A stretch of 64,000 nt of DNA from Populus alba (Eukaryota > Streptophyta > Magnoliopsida > Malpighiales > Salicaceae). How positions within the stretch are numbered: position 1 is the first letter of the stretch; every line of letters begins with the position of its first letter. Below, piece by piece: positions 43,641-55,179 of the stretch. The stretch is from NCBI RefSeq assembly GCF_005239225.2, contig NC_133292.1, forward strand, positions 11,309,965-11,373,964, given 5' to 3'. The notes under the pieces are model-generated. The model did no database searches, was not told the origin of the DNA, and worked only from the letters and a program-made list of their open reading frames with translations. A program made the translations under genes and the position numbers.

Positions 43641-44674
43641 GTTAGGTTTGGCAACTATGAGTTAATTAGATGCCATTAATTTGTCTGCGAAATTGACTTG
43701 GAGCTCTAGCAAGTAGCAGGGTTAACCCTGATGAAGCTGTTGCCTTATACACTGCCATCTCACTTTCTTTTGTCTTCCATTCTCCTCCCCTCCTCCTTCC
43801 TATCAAATATAAACATGAAAAATTCATCATTAATTCATAGTGGTGGTGGTGGTGGTTTAATGCTCAGACTATTACCAGTAAAATGACGTTGGCCTACTCT
43901 CGAGACTCCTATATAAGGAAACGGAACGGAGAGGAGTGAAATCTTCAAAATAAATAAATAATAATAATAATAATAAAATGAAACATGACGCCATTTCGAC
44001 ACTACCCATGACAGATATCATGAACGACTAGTGCCAGGGTACAAGAGGGAATAAAAAAAAGAGAGAAAGATATATCGTTAAAAATCTATTTTAAAAGGCA
44101 TGGTTTGATATTTTATTTACTCCGCGCACGCAAGATATGTCCACGACAATCAATATTATCTGTGGACTTCTTCTTTTTTTTTCATCGAGGTATTTCTCTG
44201 AATTATTTTTTCTTATTAAATTATATATATATATATATCTTTTAAAATTTAAATTTTAAATATATTTCATTAATAAAAAATTATTTATTATCAGTGCAAT
44301 TTAGATCCCACTATTGTAAACCCCACTCAATTTAGTGGTCAATTTTTGGAAATGAGATCAGATAAGTTTTAGATAATAATAATTTATCTGATTAAACAAA
44401 CTTATATATGAGCTTATTGAATTTGATTTTTTTCTATAAGAATTTCTAAATAATCAAAATAAAATTAATATAAAAATAATTTAATTTTAAGAATTTTTTG
44501 AATTAAACAAATAAAATAAATTTAATGATAAATTCTCATAATTTAATTAAATATATATATATATATTTTAAATAACATTATTTAAGATACAAGTGTAAAA
44601 AAATAGGATGGGGTATATGTTCTGCTTTTTTATACATATAAAAAGAAAAAAAAAGTGTATGGGTAATTATTTTT

Positions 44675-44800
44675 TAAAATATATTTTATTTGAAAATGTA
44701 TTAAAATAATAATTTTTATTATTTTAAAAAAATATTTTTAATATTAATATATTAAAATAAATTTAAATTTTTTAAAAAACATTTTTGAAATATAAAATCA
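44675..44800. repeat. AT-rich MITE-like dispersed element, copy 6
   Basis: The block structure ttttattatttt, aatattaatatattaaaata and a poly-A-rich end matches the foldback family listed at 7750-7925. It lies about 90-215 bp upstream of the GPAT9 start codon, within its likely promoter. Confidence 0.45.
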
Positions 44801-44836
44801 TGCTGACTTAAAATAAAACAGGAGTGCCTCTTCTGT

Positions 44837-44840
<4 letters not shown>

Positions 44841-44868
<28 letters not shown>
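44841..44868 (+). repeat. CT microsatellite in the GPAT9 leader
   Basis: Fourteen CT units end 20 bp before the GPAT9 start codon, probably in the 5' UTR. CT/GA tracts at this position are common in plant leaders. Allele length variation is expected. Confidence 0.9.
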
Positions 44869-44870
<2 letters not shown>

Positions 44871-44888
44871 GCTTATCAAAACGGAAAA

Positions 44889-47800
44889 ATGGATACTCCT
44901 GGGAACTTGAAGACATCAAGCTCCGAATTAGACCTCGATCGTCCCAACATCGAAGACTACCTTCCTTCCGGATCCTCCATTCAGGAGCCTATTGGCAAGC
45001 TTCGCTTGTATGAATTCTATCTCATATCTTTCGATTCGGGTTCTGTTTTCGGATACTCTTTGATTTCAAGCTCTGTTTTTTTAGTTTTTTTCAGAGCTTT
45101 AAAGATTTGATTCTCAATGGGTTTTGCTTGATGGGCTTTCTTTTTTTTGTCTAGGCGTGATTTGCTTGATATTTCACCTACTCTCACAGAAGCAGCTGGT
45201 GCCATTGTTGATGTGAGTTTTGTTGGAATTTTTTTCGTTCTTAAGAAAAAAAATGCGTGAAGGAAACTGTTTTTTGAATGAAAAGAAAGGAACTTTATGT
45301 GAATTCTGGATGAATTAGTCTTAATCATGATAAATTCGAGCTTAAACAAGTATTTTAGGCATGCACTGGGATGGCTAGCTTGTTTAAAATGTCTTTTTTT
45401 AGTATTATTGAATACTCATTGACATGATGAGGGAACTGTGTATCGGATGGAAAGGGAGAATTTTGGGATAAATTAGATGAATAGTTTTGATCGTGATTAA
45501 AATTCCGAAGACTAAAGTAGGAATCTAGGCATGCAATGGTTAATTAACTTTAGCTAGTTGAAAATGACATGCCTTTCTTGATTCAGTATCAGGGAAGTGA
45601 ATTTAGTGATTTTTTTTTTCAATTTAATTTAACCTGTTTGGATTCAACTCATATTTAACAATGAATGAATCAGGACTCGTTTACACGATGTTTCAAGTCA
45701 AATCCTCCAGAACCGTGGAACTGGAATGTGTATTTGTTTCCCCTTTGGTGCTGTGGTGTAGTGATTCGATATGGGATTTTGTTCCCTGTCAGGTTAGTTA
45801 TTTGCTGACTATAAAGGGTGTTGTCCTACACTCAAAAGGGGTCATAAAGTGATTGGTCTCCATGCCAATTTAGATAATCTGGTTTCCTGATCTGATTCTT
45901 GACTTTGTGGAGTTTCAAGATGTCATAATGAAGATATGAAATGATGTTCTTTATCTGTTGCTTATCTTTTTCAAAACTTTGCGGCTCCTGTGAAGAGTCT
46001 GATTGATATGATGGTTTATCTTTGAACAAGTTGCTACATTGGTGAACTTGTGTTCATTCTAGCTGGTTGATGTATTTCAATGAAATCTGCAGGGTTCTCG
46101 TACTGGCAATTGGGTGGATCATTTTTCTTTCATCCTACATTCCAGTGCATTTGCTGCTGAAAGGGCAAGACAAACTGAGAAAAAAGATAGAGGTGCCAAT
46201 AATTAATTTGTCAAATCTTTTGCTCTATCCTATATATATATAGAACACAATTGTGAGAAGTTCGCTTTTTCTATATCTGAAAGTTCTAAATTTCTCTACA
46301 AGTGGCTGTTACAAACAGGCTGAATTTATTCCTAATGTTAATTTATTGTCAGAGGAGTTTGGTGGAGGTAATTTGTATGTTTTTTGTTGCATCATGGACT
46401 GGAGTTGTCAAGTACCATGGACCGAGACCTAGCAGGCGGCCTAAACAGGTTCGTTTCAGTATAAACATTTTGTTGTATGTATTTATGTCCAAGACATGTT
46501 TAATTCTTTGTTAACCCTTTGTTGATCTGAGACATAAACTTGCTTATCATGGGTTGCGCAGGTTTTTGTGGCCAACCATACTTCCATGATTGATTTCATC
46601 ATCTTAGAACAGATGACACCATTTGCTGTGATCATGCAGAAACACCCTGGTTGGGTTGGTAAGTGAGAACTGGCTTCATAAGTATTTCAGATATTTTATC
46701 CAATTAACAGTTACACCCTGAATTATATGTCTATCAACAAATATTGAAGGATTCCTGAATTATGTGTAACTGATAATATCCCACGAGTAATTTGTGCTTT
46801 AATTTTGAATGAAGAAATAGTGAAACCCCAGCTCTTATCCTAGTTATTTTGTTTTAAGTCCCTTCTGGTGTTTGCTCATAGATAGTAAGCAACGTGGTGG
46901 ACAAGCTGAAATGATTGTCACGTAGTCTGGCTTAGTGTATTTATTAAATTGAATGGATATATGATTGCTCTAAATGCAGGACTTTTGCAAAGCACTATAT
47001 TAGAGAGTGTAGGATGTATCTGGTTCCATCGTTCAGAGGCAAAGGATCGTGAAATTGTAGCAAAGAAGTAAGTGTAAATTCTGTTGGTAAAATAACTGTT
47101 CATGAAAATGATGTTTGCATCATGATTATATGGAATTGTATTTTTCAGATTAAAGGATCACGTTCAGGGAGCTGATAATAACCCTCTTCTCATATTTCCT
47201 GAAGGAACTTGTGTAAATAACCACTACACTGTGATGTTTAAGAAGGTATGAATATTCAACATAAAACATATTGTTTCTATAAGCTTGTGATGAATGTTTC
47301 TTTAATTTCTATTGTTTGATGATGTGCAGGGTGCGTTTGAACTAGACTCTACTGTCTGTCCAATTGCGATCAAGTACAATAAAATTTTTGTTGATGCCTT
47401 TTGGAACAGCCGAAAGTATGAAGCTTTTCTTCTAATGATTGTATTATATAGATCCCATTGAGTTCCTAGAGACTACGCATTTTTTCAAAATGTGAGGAGG
47501 TGGAGGTGTTTTTATGGTTGAGAAACATGCTTAAATGTCTCATTTGCAGGCAGTCCTTCACAACGCATCTGCTGCAGCTGATGACATCCTGGGCTGTTGT
47601 TTGTGATGTATGGTACTTGGAACCCCAAAATCTGAGACCTGGAGAGACTCCCATTGAGTTTGCAGAGAGGTAATTACTTTCTTCTGAGCTGCAAACAATG
47701 AGTGTTGGCTGTTTGCAAGGGCCCCCCTTTCCCAACTTTTTTCTATTTTACAGTGACAAATGTATTGTGTATTTCTTAATTATAAGTTTATCCAGTTCAA

Positions 47801-48405
47801 TTTCAATGCATTAATGCAGGGTTAGAGGCATTATATCTGCGCGAGCAGGTCTGAAAAAAGTTCCTTGGGATGGATATCTGAAATATTCTCGCCCTAGCCC
47901 AAAACATAGAGAGCGCAAGTAAGCCAAACTCCCTTCACCGTCTTCTTTTCCTTTCTGCTTTTGAAACACCCGATGATCACACTTTTTGACTCTGCTATTA
48001 GTTTTGTATATATGCATCACAATATGTTTATAACCTGCTTTAATTCTGTCCGGCAAAATAATTTCCAAGTACATATAACAGAAAGGATGATGCTCACCGG
48101 CCTATGACAATGTTATTCCAAGTTTCTCTTGGGGTTTGTATGAGCATCTTTTGCCAACAATATTCTGTATCTACCTGATTCTGCTGGCTGTACATGTCCG
48201 AGAATGGTTGATGACATGTAGCTCCTGATGACACATATCTTATTACCGTCATTAATCACTTCGTCCCATGGTCAAAAATAAATATAATTGCTGAGTAGTT
48301 TCTGAAACTAAGAATTCTGTATAAATCTCCGATCTCATTCTCCCTTTTCATTTCAGGCAACAAAGTTTTGCTGAGTCAGTACTACGGAGTCTGGAGGAGA
48401 AGTGA
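44889..48405 (+). CDS. GPAT9: Glycerol-3-phosphate acyltransferase 9
   Basis: Twelve exons join in frame to 375 aa: 44889-45007, 45155-45212, 45674-45792, 46093-46192, 46353-46448, 46562-46658, 46980-47067, 47149-47245, 47330-47415, 47550-47669, 47820-47918, 48357-48405. It transfers an acyl group from acyl-CoA to sn-1 of glycerol-3-phosphate, the first step of ER phospholipid and triacylglycerol synthesis. Seen: two hydrophobic stretches at about 78-120; the acyltransferase block NHTSMID (residues 169-175, with the HxxxxD catalytic pair H170 and D175); and FPEGTC (242-247). Length and sequence match Arabidopsis GPAT9 (376 aa), an essential single-copy gene there, and its relatives in the mammalian GPAT3/4 group; it differs from plant cutin/suberin GPATs, which are longer and carry a phosphatase domain. 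Every intron has GT-AG ends. No lesion was seen. Confidence 0.97.
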
Positions 48406-49740
48406 TGTATATTCTTCTTTTCATTTGTTGTATTTATCCAAGAGATTGCTTCCCACGCTCCCGCTCCCATTTTATTGTTCACATGTAGAATTTGTTTTTT
48501 ATCAACAGTTGTGCTGTGGGTATCAGAGAGAAGCAAACTTTTGAGGAAATTGCAACACTTATCACTTTCTAGGTTTCTCCCCAGAAAATGAGCCAAAATG
48601 TTGTGAAAATCTAGTCTTGATGTGCCTGGTTCAATTTTTCTGTCTTCAATTTTCATTTTCATTTTTGTGCCTTTTATCTCCAATGGTCGTTCCGCTGTCT
48701 TCGGTTTTCAGCCATAGAACGTCCTTTGGATGGACGAAACGTTTCATCTACATCCAAAATTTCTGGCGGCTCAGGACTGAGTTCGGATTGTTTGATTGGA
48801 TGTCACAATATCCAGTTAACCAATGATGTAATTCTGGAATAAAAACATATCAGTATGATCTACATCGATACGGTCTATAACAAATACTACAGAAAGTTTT
48901 CGATAATGCTTACCTGGAGTCGATTGGACTCGTTGAACTGATGATAATGACCCTGTCCATCTAAGGATAGTATAAAACGAGCACGAGGATGGAAAAAACA
49001 GCCAGAAGTATTTAAATGTTCACACGTTTTTTCTTCACCATATTATTATTTAATTGCGGACCGCAAACGATTTTGTGAAAGATTACCCGGCTTATCTTCT
49101 ACGCGGTGAAGAAATTTTGGAACTTTGGCGCGTGATTGCAGTAAAGGTCATCGAGCATTCAGCGTCTTAGTGCTTTCCCGTCCACTATATTTTCCTTTTG
49201 TCAAACCTCCACCCAGAGAGGCAGTGGAGAACATAATCTGAGGGCAATGGAAGTAAAGAACACAGCCAGCAACAGAGCAACTTAAAAGGACGTTAAACTT
49301 CACCCGTCACTCCCTAATCGAATATAAGACCCCCTCTTTTTGGCTGCAGTGCAAGCTATAAAAACCAGGCATAAGAAAAGCAAGGCTCTAAGGCTCTGCC
49401 ACATCTTTCTAGCCATCCAAGTACTCTTGATTACAGTCCTCACCCTATTGGCTGTACATAGAATTACAGCTGAGGAAAGCCGACATCTCTCCGTTTGAAC
49501 ACACTGCAAAACTTCTCTTGCCGTGTCCAAGGTGAAACTCTGGAAGTAGGGCAGGTCAAAGTCTCCTCCAAGTTGTCCAAGTCAATAGTGAAATAAAACA
49601 AAGCAAAGCCCAATTTTTCCCAAAAAACCAGTCCTTCCGTTCTCATCTCTTATATTCCTCACCTACCCGCATTTGAATTTATATATATCAAACAAGCACG
49701 ACACACCTCCACCATTTGCTACCTTGAACATTTAGACAAA
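48406..49740. other. GPAT9 3' flank and promoter region of the first LYM2-like exon
   Basis: No further gene is supported. The first few hundred bases should include the GPAT9 3' UTR. The segment 49200-49700 is less AT-rich than typical intergenic DNA here and carries the promoter of the LysM gene. Confidence 0.5.
49554..49687 (+). promoter_or_regulatory. W-box-like sites and TATA box upstream of LYM2-like exon A
   Basis: TATATATA lies at 49680-49687, about 55 bp before the ATG, a sensible position for a short leader. Further upstream, GGTCAA (49554-49559) and AGTCAA (49580-49585) are TTGACC and TTGACT on the other strand, the core bound by WRKY factors. This would fit a pathogen-response gene, but such short words also arise by chance. 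Confidence 0.35.
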
Positions 49741-50386
49741 ATGGGGTTTGCCATAATTCTAATGTGTCTGCTCTTCTACTCTTCTTTCACCACCATATCA
49801 GTAGCCCAGCAAGCATTCAAGTGCACAGAAGGAACCGCATGTCGTTCTTTGGTGGGTTATAAGTCCCCTAACACGACCTCCATCTCCTCCATCCAGAAAC
49901 TCTTTGGTGTCAAAAACCTACACTCTCTTCTAGGAGCAAACAACCTTCCTTCCTCAACCTTACCAAACCACACGATCCAAGAGCAGCAAGTAATAAAAAT
50001 CCCAATCCCATGCATATGTTTTAACGGGACAGGTGCCTCAAACAAGATGCCCATTTACACAGTCCAACCAGAAGATGGGCTGTATTATATTGCAAACAAT
50101 GTCTTCATGGGCTTGCTTGCACACAAAAGAATCCAACAAGTTAATAGGATAGAAAACCCTGATATGATCGACGTGGGTCAGGAGCTCTGGATCCCGCTTC
50201 CATGTAGCTGTGAAGAAGTGGACGGCGAGAGAGTTGTGCATTATGCACACTTGGTGGAAGAAGGGAGCACCGTGGAAGAGATCGCAGAAAAGTTCGGGAC
50301 AACTAATGATACACTGTATAGGCTTAATGGGATTTCTAATAACAGTCAACTTATTGCAGCAACTGCATTTGATGTTCCTCTTAAAG
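49741..50386 (+). CDS. LYM2/CEBiP-like LysM protein, first exon (copy A)
   Basis: The ORF starts with a signal peptide (about residues 1-22, hydrophobic, ending SVAQ), then an ectodomain with CxC motifs (PCICF, PCSCE) and LysM repeats at about 106-154 and 165-214. This matches the ectodomain of Arabidopsis LYM2 and rice CEBiP, GPI-anchored plasma-membrane chitin-binding proteins. The exon ends in phase 1 at VPLK with a canonical donor (AAAG|GTTAG); unspliced reading stops two codons later. No copy of the remaining LYM2 exons was found between this exon and the second first-exon at 51773. Joining it to 53551-53671, 53775-53965 and 54090-54193 keeps frame and gives 353 aa with a GPI-type tail. 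It is therefore either an alternative first exon of the downstream locus, or a truncated duplicate. Confidence 0.8.
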
Positions 50387-51772
50387 GTTAGTTATCAACC
50401 TCTTCTTCTTTAATTCTATGAATTGTAAGACTTTTTCGAAGTTTCATTTCATGGAGCTTTTTGCTTCGCTAGTCGTTGCCTTTTGTTTTACTAGTTTGGT
50501 TCCTTGGTTTCGTTTGATTTGGTCACGTGGAAAATGTAAACTTTACCATTTTTTCTGGACAAAGACTCTTCCAATTTAGAATAGGTTCTTTCAACTTTTG
50601 GTAACATTTTAGCATTTGTCAATTCCACATGAATTTTTTACTGGGTCATTCAATTCTAGCTATTTTTGTTGTAGTTATAAGAACTAACGGAGGTGGATTC
50701 GGCATAAATCATGGATGGGGTTGATTAACTAGTGAATTGACAAATCAATTTAAATTATATATTTCTTTAAAATTTATGAATTGTTTTATAAAAAATAAAT
50801 TGATTTAAAATAAATCTGACCGAACTAAGTTCTCAAGTCAATAAATCATTGAATTGACCAGATTTTATAATTATATTTTTTCATATAATACACAGAAATG
50901 TTACTATGTGCATATTACAAACAAGATCATTGAAAAATAAACAATTGCAAATCATTATCATCTAACCAAAGAATTTAATTAATGCAAGCTACATGCTCAT
51001 TAGTCACATTTGTATTTTTTTTTTTTAAATCTTTCGAATGGTATTAGGTACCAAATATAATTTCTCTTTTTGATATTATTTAATAAAATTAGAATCAATG
51101 AGAGATTGTTAAGAGATTTTCTTGTGATTACACGAATCTTGACATAAATAGTTTGAACTAATAGAAATTTTATTTTTCATATCATTGCTCTAAAGCTTAC
51201 GAAGATTTAAGAGATTTATTTGTAATCAACCTAAACCCTTTAATATTTTTTTTTTAATAATGAAATTGATACAATAATCTCATTCTAAACTATCATTAAC
51301 TTAAATTTTGTTTGTGTTTGCGTTTCAAAAGTGTTTTTAAAAAAATTAATTTTTTTTATTTTAAATTAATTATTTTTAGCATTTTTAAATTATTTTGATA
51401 CACTGATATTTAAAAATAATTTTTTTAAAAATAAATAAAAAATATTTTTAATATATTTTTAAAATAAAAAATAACCAAACTCAACGTACAAGTTTCTATT
51501 CAACCCCACAGTGCCTAGTTTGTGACCTTTTTTCAATTAATAATAATCAATTAAAATAATCAAATTATTTAAAATCCTAGGACCACATCCTTTGCTGGCT
51601 GTGTAATAACACAACAGCCAACCAGGAATAAAACACTTCTACAAGTCTTCACTTCAGTCAATGCCCTTTGTCTTCCTGCCATAGCCCGCGGAATTCCCCA
51701 GTTTATCCCCTCCTCCTCCCTCCTTCCACACCTTCCAATATCCAACCTTGAAGAAATCACACCAGAGCCAAA
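50387..51772. other. Sequence between the two LYM2-like first exons
   Basis: No LYM2 exon 2-4 copy and no other gene is seen. It is AT-rich, with an AT-rich foldback repeat near the right end. The last 200 bp, rich in C and T, form the leader and promoter of copy B; AGTCAA (51656-51661) is a possible W-box core on the other strand. Confidence 0.6.
51306..51486. repeat. AT-rich MITE-like dispersed element, copy 7
   Basis: The left end tttgtttgtgtttgcgtttc and the right end ataaccaaactcaacg are roughly complementary (gtttg/caaac type), and the middle has gcatttttaaattattttgat. This is the best-preserved copy in the window and shows the terminal inverted character of the family most clearly. 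Confidence 0.55.
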
Positions 51773-54193
51773 ATGGGTTTCCATTTCATTCCTCTACTTC
51801 TCACCCTACTCTTATTCTCTACACTGCCCACAAAATCTTCATCCCAAACCTTCAAATGTAGCTCACCTTTAACATGTCGTTCCCTCATTGACTACATCTC
51901 TCCAAACACAACAACTCTTTCCCACATCAAAACCCTCTTTTCCATCAAAAACCTTCGTTCCATCTTAGGCGCGAACAACCTCGCTCTCTCCACGTTACCA
52001 AACTTTACAATACCTGCAAAACAGCCCATCAAGATCCCATTTACTTGCTTGTGCATCAACAACACTGGTCTCTCAAACAAGCAACCAATCTACACCGTCC
52101 AAAAAGATGATGGGCTTTATCATATAGCAGCAGAAGTTTTCTCAGGGCTGGTAACATACCAAGAAATTGCTGCTGTTAATAATGTAACAGACGTTAATTT
52201 GATCGAGGTTGGACAGAAGTTGTGGATTCCTTTGCCTTGTAGCTGTGATGATGTTGATGGGGTTAAAGTGGTCCATTATGGACACGTGGTGGAAGCTGGG
52301 AGTTCTTTGGAGGTCATTGCTCAGGAATACGGGACTAGTAGAAATACACTAATGAAGCTTAATGGGATTGCCAATGACAGCTCTCTTTTGGCTGGTCAAG
52401 TTCTTGATGTCCCTCTCCAAGGCCAGTTAATCTAATTCCTGCCTTTGATGCATCATTTAATTTTTATTTTTAGGTATTCTCGTGACAGCTTTCGTTATTA
52501 GTCTCTAATCTAGTCAAAATCAAACTATTCATGATCCCACACGTTCTTAGATGCTAAAAAAGGAAGTGGTTGAAGAAGTGGGCATATACTATATGTTTTA
52601 GGGAGTTTAGCTGAGGATAGTTTTTAAAATGTCAAACACCATCATTGTAAAATTGAATTTTGCTTTCTAAGTGGATATTTTTTTTCCTAGTGGTATTGAG
52701 TTGGAAATGGTAGAAGGTGGGAAATCATTAATGTTACCCGATAGAAAAGGCACCATGTCACACCGTGTGGCTTGGCATGATCTACAAATAAATAGCTGTG
52801 AGCCAGTCTTGTCAATTTATTGAAGTTTGTATGGTCCCCCGCCTTGCTTGTTTGCTACCTTTCCTGCCCACTGATTAAGCTGTGCACAGTTCTGCAGATG
52901 TAGATAATAATCTTTGGGTCTTTTGTTTCATACGACATGTTAGTCTTCTTGGCTCATTATGTTTCCTAAAAGATATGTCCTGCCATCCTGTGCACTATGT
53001 GTTAACACTTGTGCTGGGAATCAATCCTTTGATAGTGCTAGGCAATGTGCAATGGCTTTGATTCTTTATGCTGTAAGGATATTTGATTCCTATTTTCCTA
53101 CTCTATCCCTCGGAAAGCAAGGGAGAGGATCGAATCCGAAACTTCTTAGGGAGAGGGGTACACGGGACGGATGCCAGTTGAGCAACAACCTACAGGCTCA
53201 TTGGCATTAAACGTGCAATAATATTTCTAACTTAGCAATAAGTGATCAAATATTTCTATTTGCCAAACATTTTTAGGAATGTGTTTTTGTGCATTTGAAT
53301 TTCAAGTTGGAGATTGAATGGCAGTTTTTAGCAGCTCATCCTCATGAGCTTATTGTTGTTTCCTACTGTTAAGTTTCAGAATTCATTTTGGACTAATCAC
53401 TGGGTGTATGTATCATGACTAAATTACTTACCACAAAATTCTGTGACAGTGCACTGCTCTTTCTTGATCTTGTAGCTGTCTTCAAATGTTTGTGTTATTC
53501 ATTAATGTAGTTATCCGAACTAATAATGCTCTAATCATGCCAATTTACAGCTTGTAATTCATCGGTGAGAAGTGACTCTGTGGATTCTCCGTTCCTTGTT
53601 CCTAATAACACCTATTTCTTCACTGCTAACAATTGTGTGAAATGCAAGTGTGCTGCCGCAAACAACTGGACGTAAGTTTGATGTGCAAATAGCTTTGCTG
53701 TATTGAAATACTCACTCAAGTGGATATTGTGGGGATTCTTGATTTGGTATGATTCCTTTTCTCTTATTCTCCAGATTACAATGCGAACCGTCCGGAATTA
53801 AACCATCCAATCAGTCAACCTGTCCTGCTATGCAATGTGAAGGTGGCTTGTTAACAATCGGCAGCACTACAACTTCTGGTTGCAACACCACAACCTGTGC
53901 CTACGCCGGTTTTAGCGGGGACCAAAGGATCTTCACAACTCTAGCCACACAGTCCACTTGTACAGGTAATTGCTCACAATAACACTCTTAACTATAGTAA
54001 CAAACAGCTTGATATAGTATTCTTTGAGGGTTGGATTAACGTGATGATTGGGAACTTACTACGTTGTCTATTGATGGTGGACAAAACAGCTCCCGGTGGA
54101 AGTCCTGGCAATTTCGCTTCAAGGATTGGTCCGAGTAGGAACTACTTGTTCATCTGTATTCACATGATTCTGCTTCTTGTATATCTTCTTTAA
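51773..54193 (+). CDS. LYM2: LYM2/CEBiP-like LysM protein with GPI-type C-terminus (copy B)
   Basis: Exons are 51773-52421, 53551-53671, 53775-53965 and 54090-54193, giving 354 aa in frame. Seen: signal peptide (about 1-24), CxC-bounded LysM ectodomain (two clear LysM repeats at about 107-155 and 166-215), the cysteine-rich ACNSSVR...NNCVKCKC region, a second cysteine-rich block, and a hydrophobic C-terminus ending LLLVYLL preceded by small residues, as expected for a GPI-anchor signal. Family role: extracellular chitin perception and chitin-dependent closing of plasmodesmata (LYM2). Odd: the first exon lacks a GT donor at the expected place; CAAG is followed by GC, so a GC-AG intron must be assumed. 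Without splicing the ORF stops four codons later (220 aa, secreted, no anchor). The upstream first exon (49741-50386) has a normal donor and could use the same 3' exons. Intron 1 holds a SINE. Confidence 0.85.
53080..53215 (-). mobile_element. tRNA-derived SINE in LYM2 intron 1
   Basis: On the minus strand the segment shows an A-box-like word (gttgctcaactgg, 53174-53186) followed about 36 bases later by a B-box-like word (ggattcgatcc, 53127-53137), the internal RNA polymerase III promoter of tRNA-derived SINEs. It has higher GC than its surroundings. Ends, tail and target-site duplication were not fixed. Salicaceae genomes are known to carry several SINE families. Confidence 0.6.
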
Positions 54194-55104
54194 TTAGTAA
54201 GAAACGGTGCTTCTCTCTGGGTGTTTTGTTTTTGGTTTATTACGGGGATGTAAGAATACAATTTCGTGATATTGGGTCATATGAGAAATCATTTATTCAA
54301 CAAATAAAGGATGATGAAGGCATTACTAGCTTTAGATTCTCCAGCTTACAGAGTTGAATCTTAGCTTAAGGCATTGTTTTTAATTTTATCACTAGCTGCT
54401 GCTCGTTTGCATTCATGCTTGACAAATGCTGGAATTGAATTGGGCCACCAAGAAATACCATTAGCTGGCGGTTTTGCCACTGCTTAAAAGTCAACAAGAA
54501 GAGAAAGAGGCGACTTCAAGAGCCCATAGCATTGCTTCCCACGCCGAGGGATGGGATCGCTTGGGGTTGAGTTTTTCTGTTCTTTGTAATATTATTAATT
54601 CACGTGTAGTAAATACGATCATTTTAATATTTAATTAATATATTAAATTACCATTTGACAAAACAAATATTATTTTACAATTATATAGATTAGGTCGGGT
54701 ACTGGTTAAAACAGGAAACATATTTATCCAATTAATTGAATTAAGCGTGATTATTAAATTCAGCTAGGTGATTTGAAAAACTCTCAACTCAGAGCATGAT
54801 CTAGATTAAGTTTCAAATTAATTTGAAAAAGATATTACTCTATTAAAATTTAGTTTAATCGGTCATATATTGTTTTTTAAAAACAAAACTATATTATTTT
54901 AATTGCAGATATTAATCCGGTTTAATCAATAATTCAATGACTCAGACCCACTTCCCGCGTCAATCCTCGAATTAGGGAACACATCTATTAGGACAGGTAT
55001 CTACATAGTGGGCCCAATTATCATCTCTAAGAAAAGCCCATGTAAACACAAAAAAAGCCCATAAAAGAACAGCAGCTAACTAGTACGGCCACTATTTTAT
55101 AGTA
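54194..55104. other. Intergenic DNA with a degenerate dispersed repeat
   Basis: Holds the 3' flank of the LysM gene, then a degenerate repeat of the family noted at 23035 (about 54690-54955, with attattttaattgcag and aatccggtttaatcaa words), then the promoter of the MATE gene. No gene is seen. Confidence 0.5.
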
Positions 55105-55112
55105 TATATAAA
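55105..55112 (+). promoter_or_regulatory. TATA box of the DTX45-like gene
   Basis: TATATAAA lies about 75 bp before the first ATG in the leader (55180), a normal distance for transcription starting near 55140. Confidence 0.5.
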
Positions 55113-55179
55113 CACCGATCTTTTCGTAAGTTTCAGTTCAGTTTTCAGCACATAAGACCGAGTGACAGGCACTTCGGTC

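Larger units (their letters stand above)
39702..44840. other. Intergenic region between the O-fucosyltransferase and GPAT9 genes
   Basis: The two genes are divergent, so this stretch contains both promoters. No other gene is supported. It holds GA-rich leader DNA near 39710-39820, a G-box-like double site near 41116-41127, simple-sequence blocks at 42550-42700, degenerate dispersed repeats at 42845-43640, AAT repeats near 43950-43978, AT runs near 44226-44240 and 44553-44564, and an AT-rich foldback repeat at 44675-44800. Confidence 0.55.

Noticed and set aside
49300..49646. Minus-strand ORFs, one with a hydrophobic start resembling a secreted peptide
   Set aside because: They lie antisense in the LYM2-like promoter, have no recognised family or splice context, and the hydrophobic stretch alone is weak evidence.
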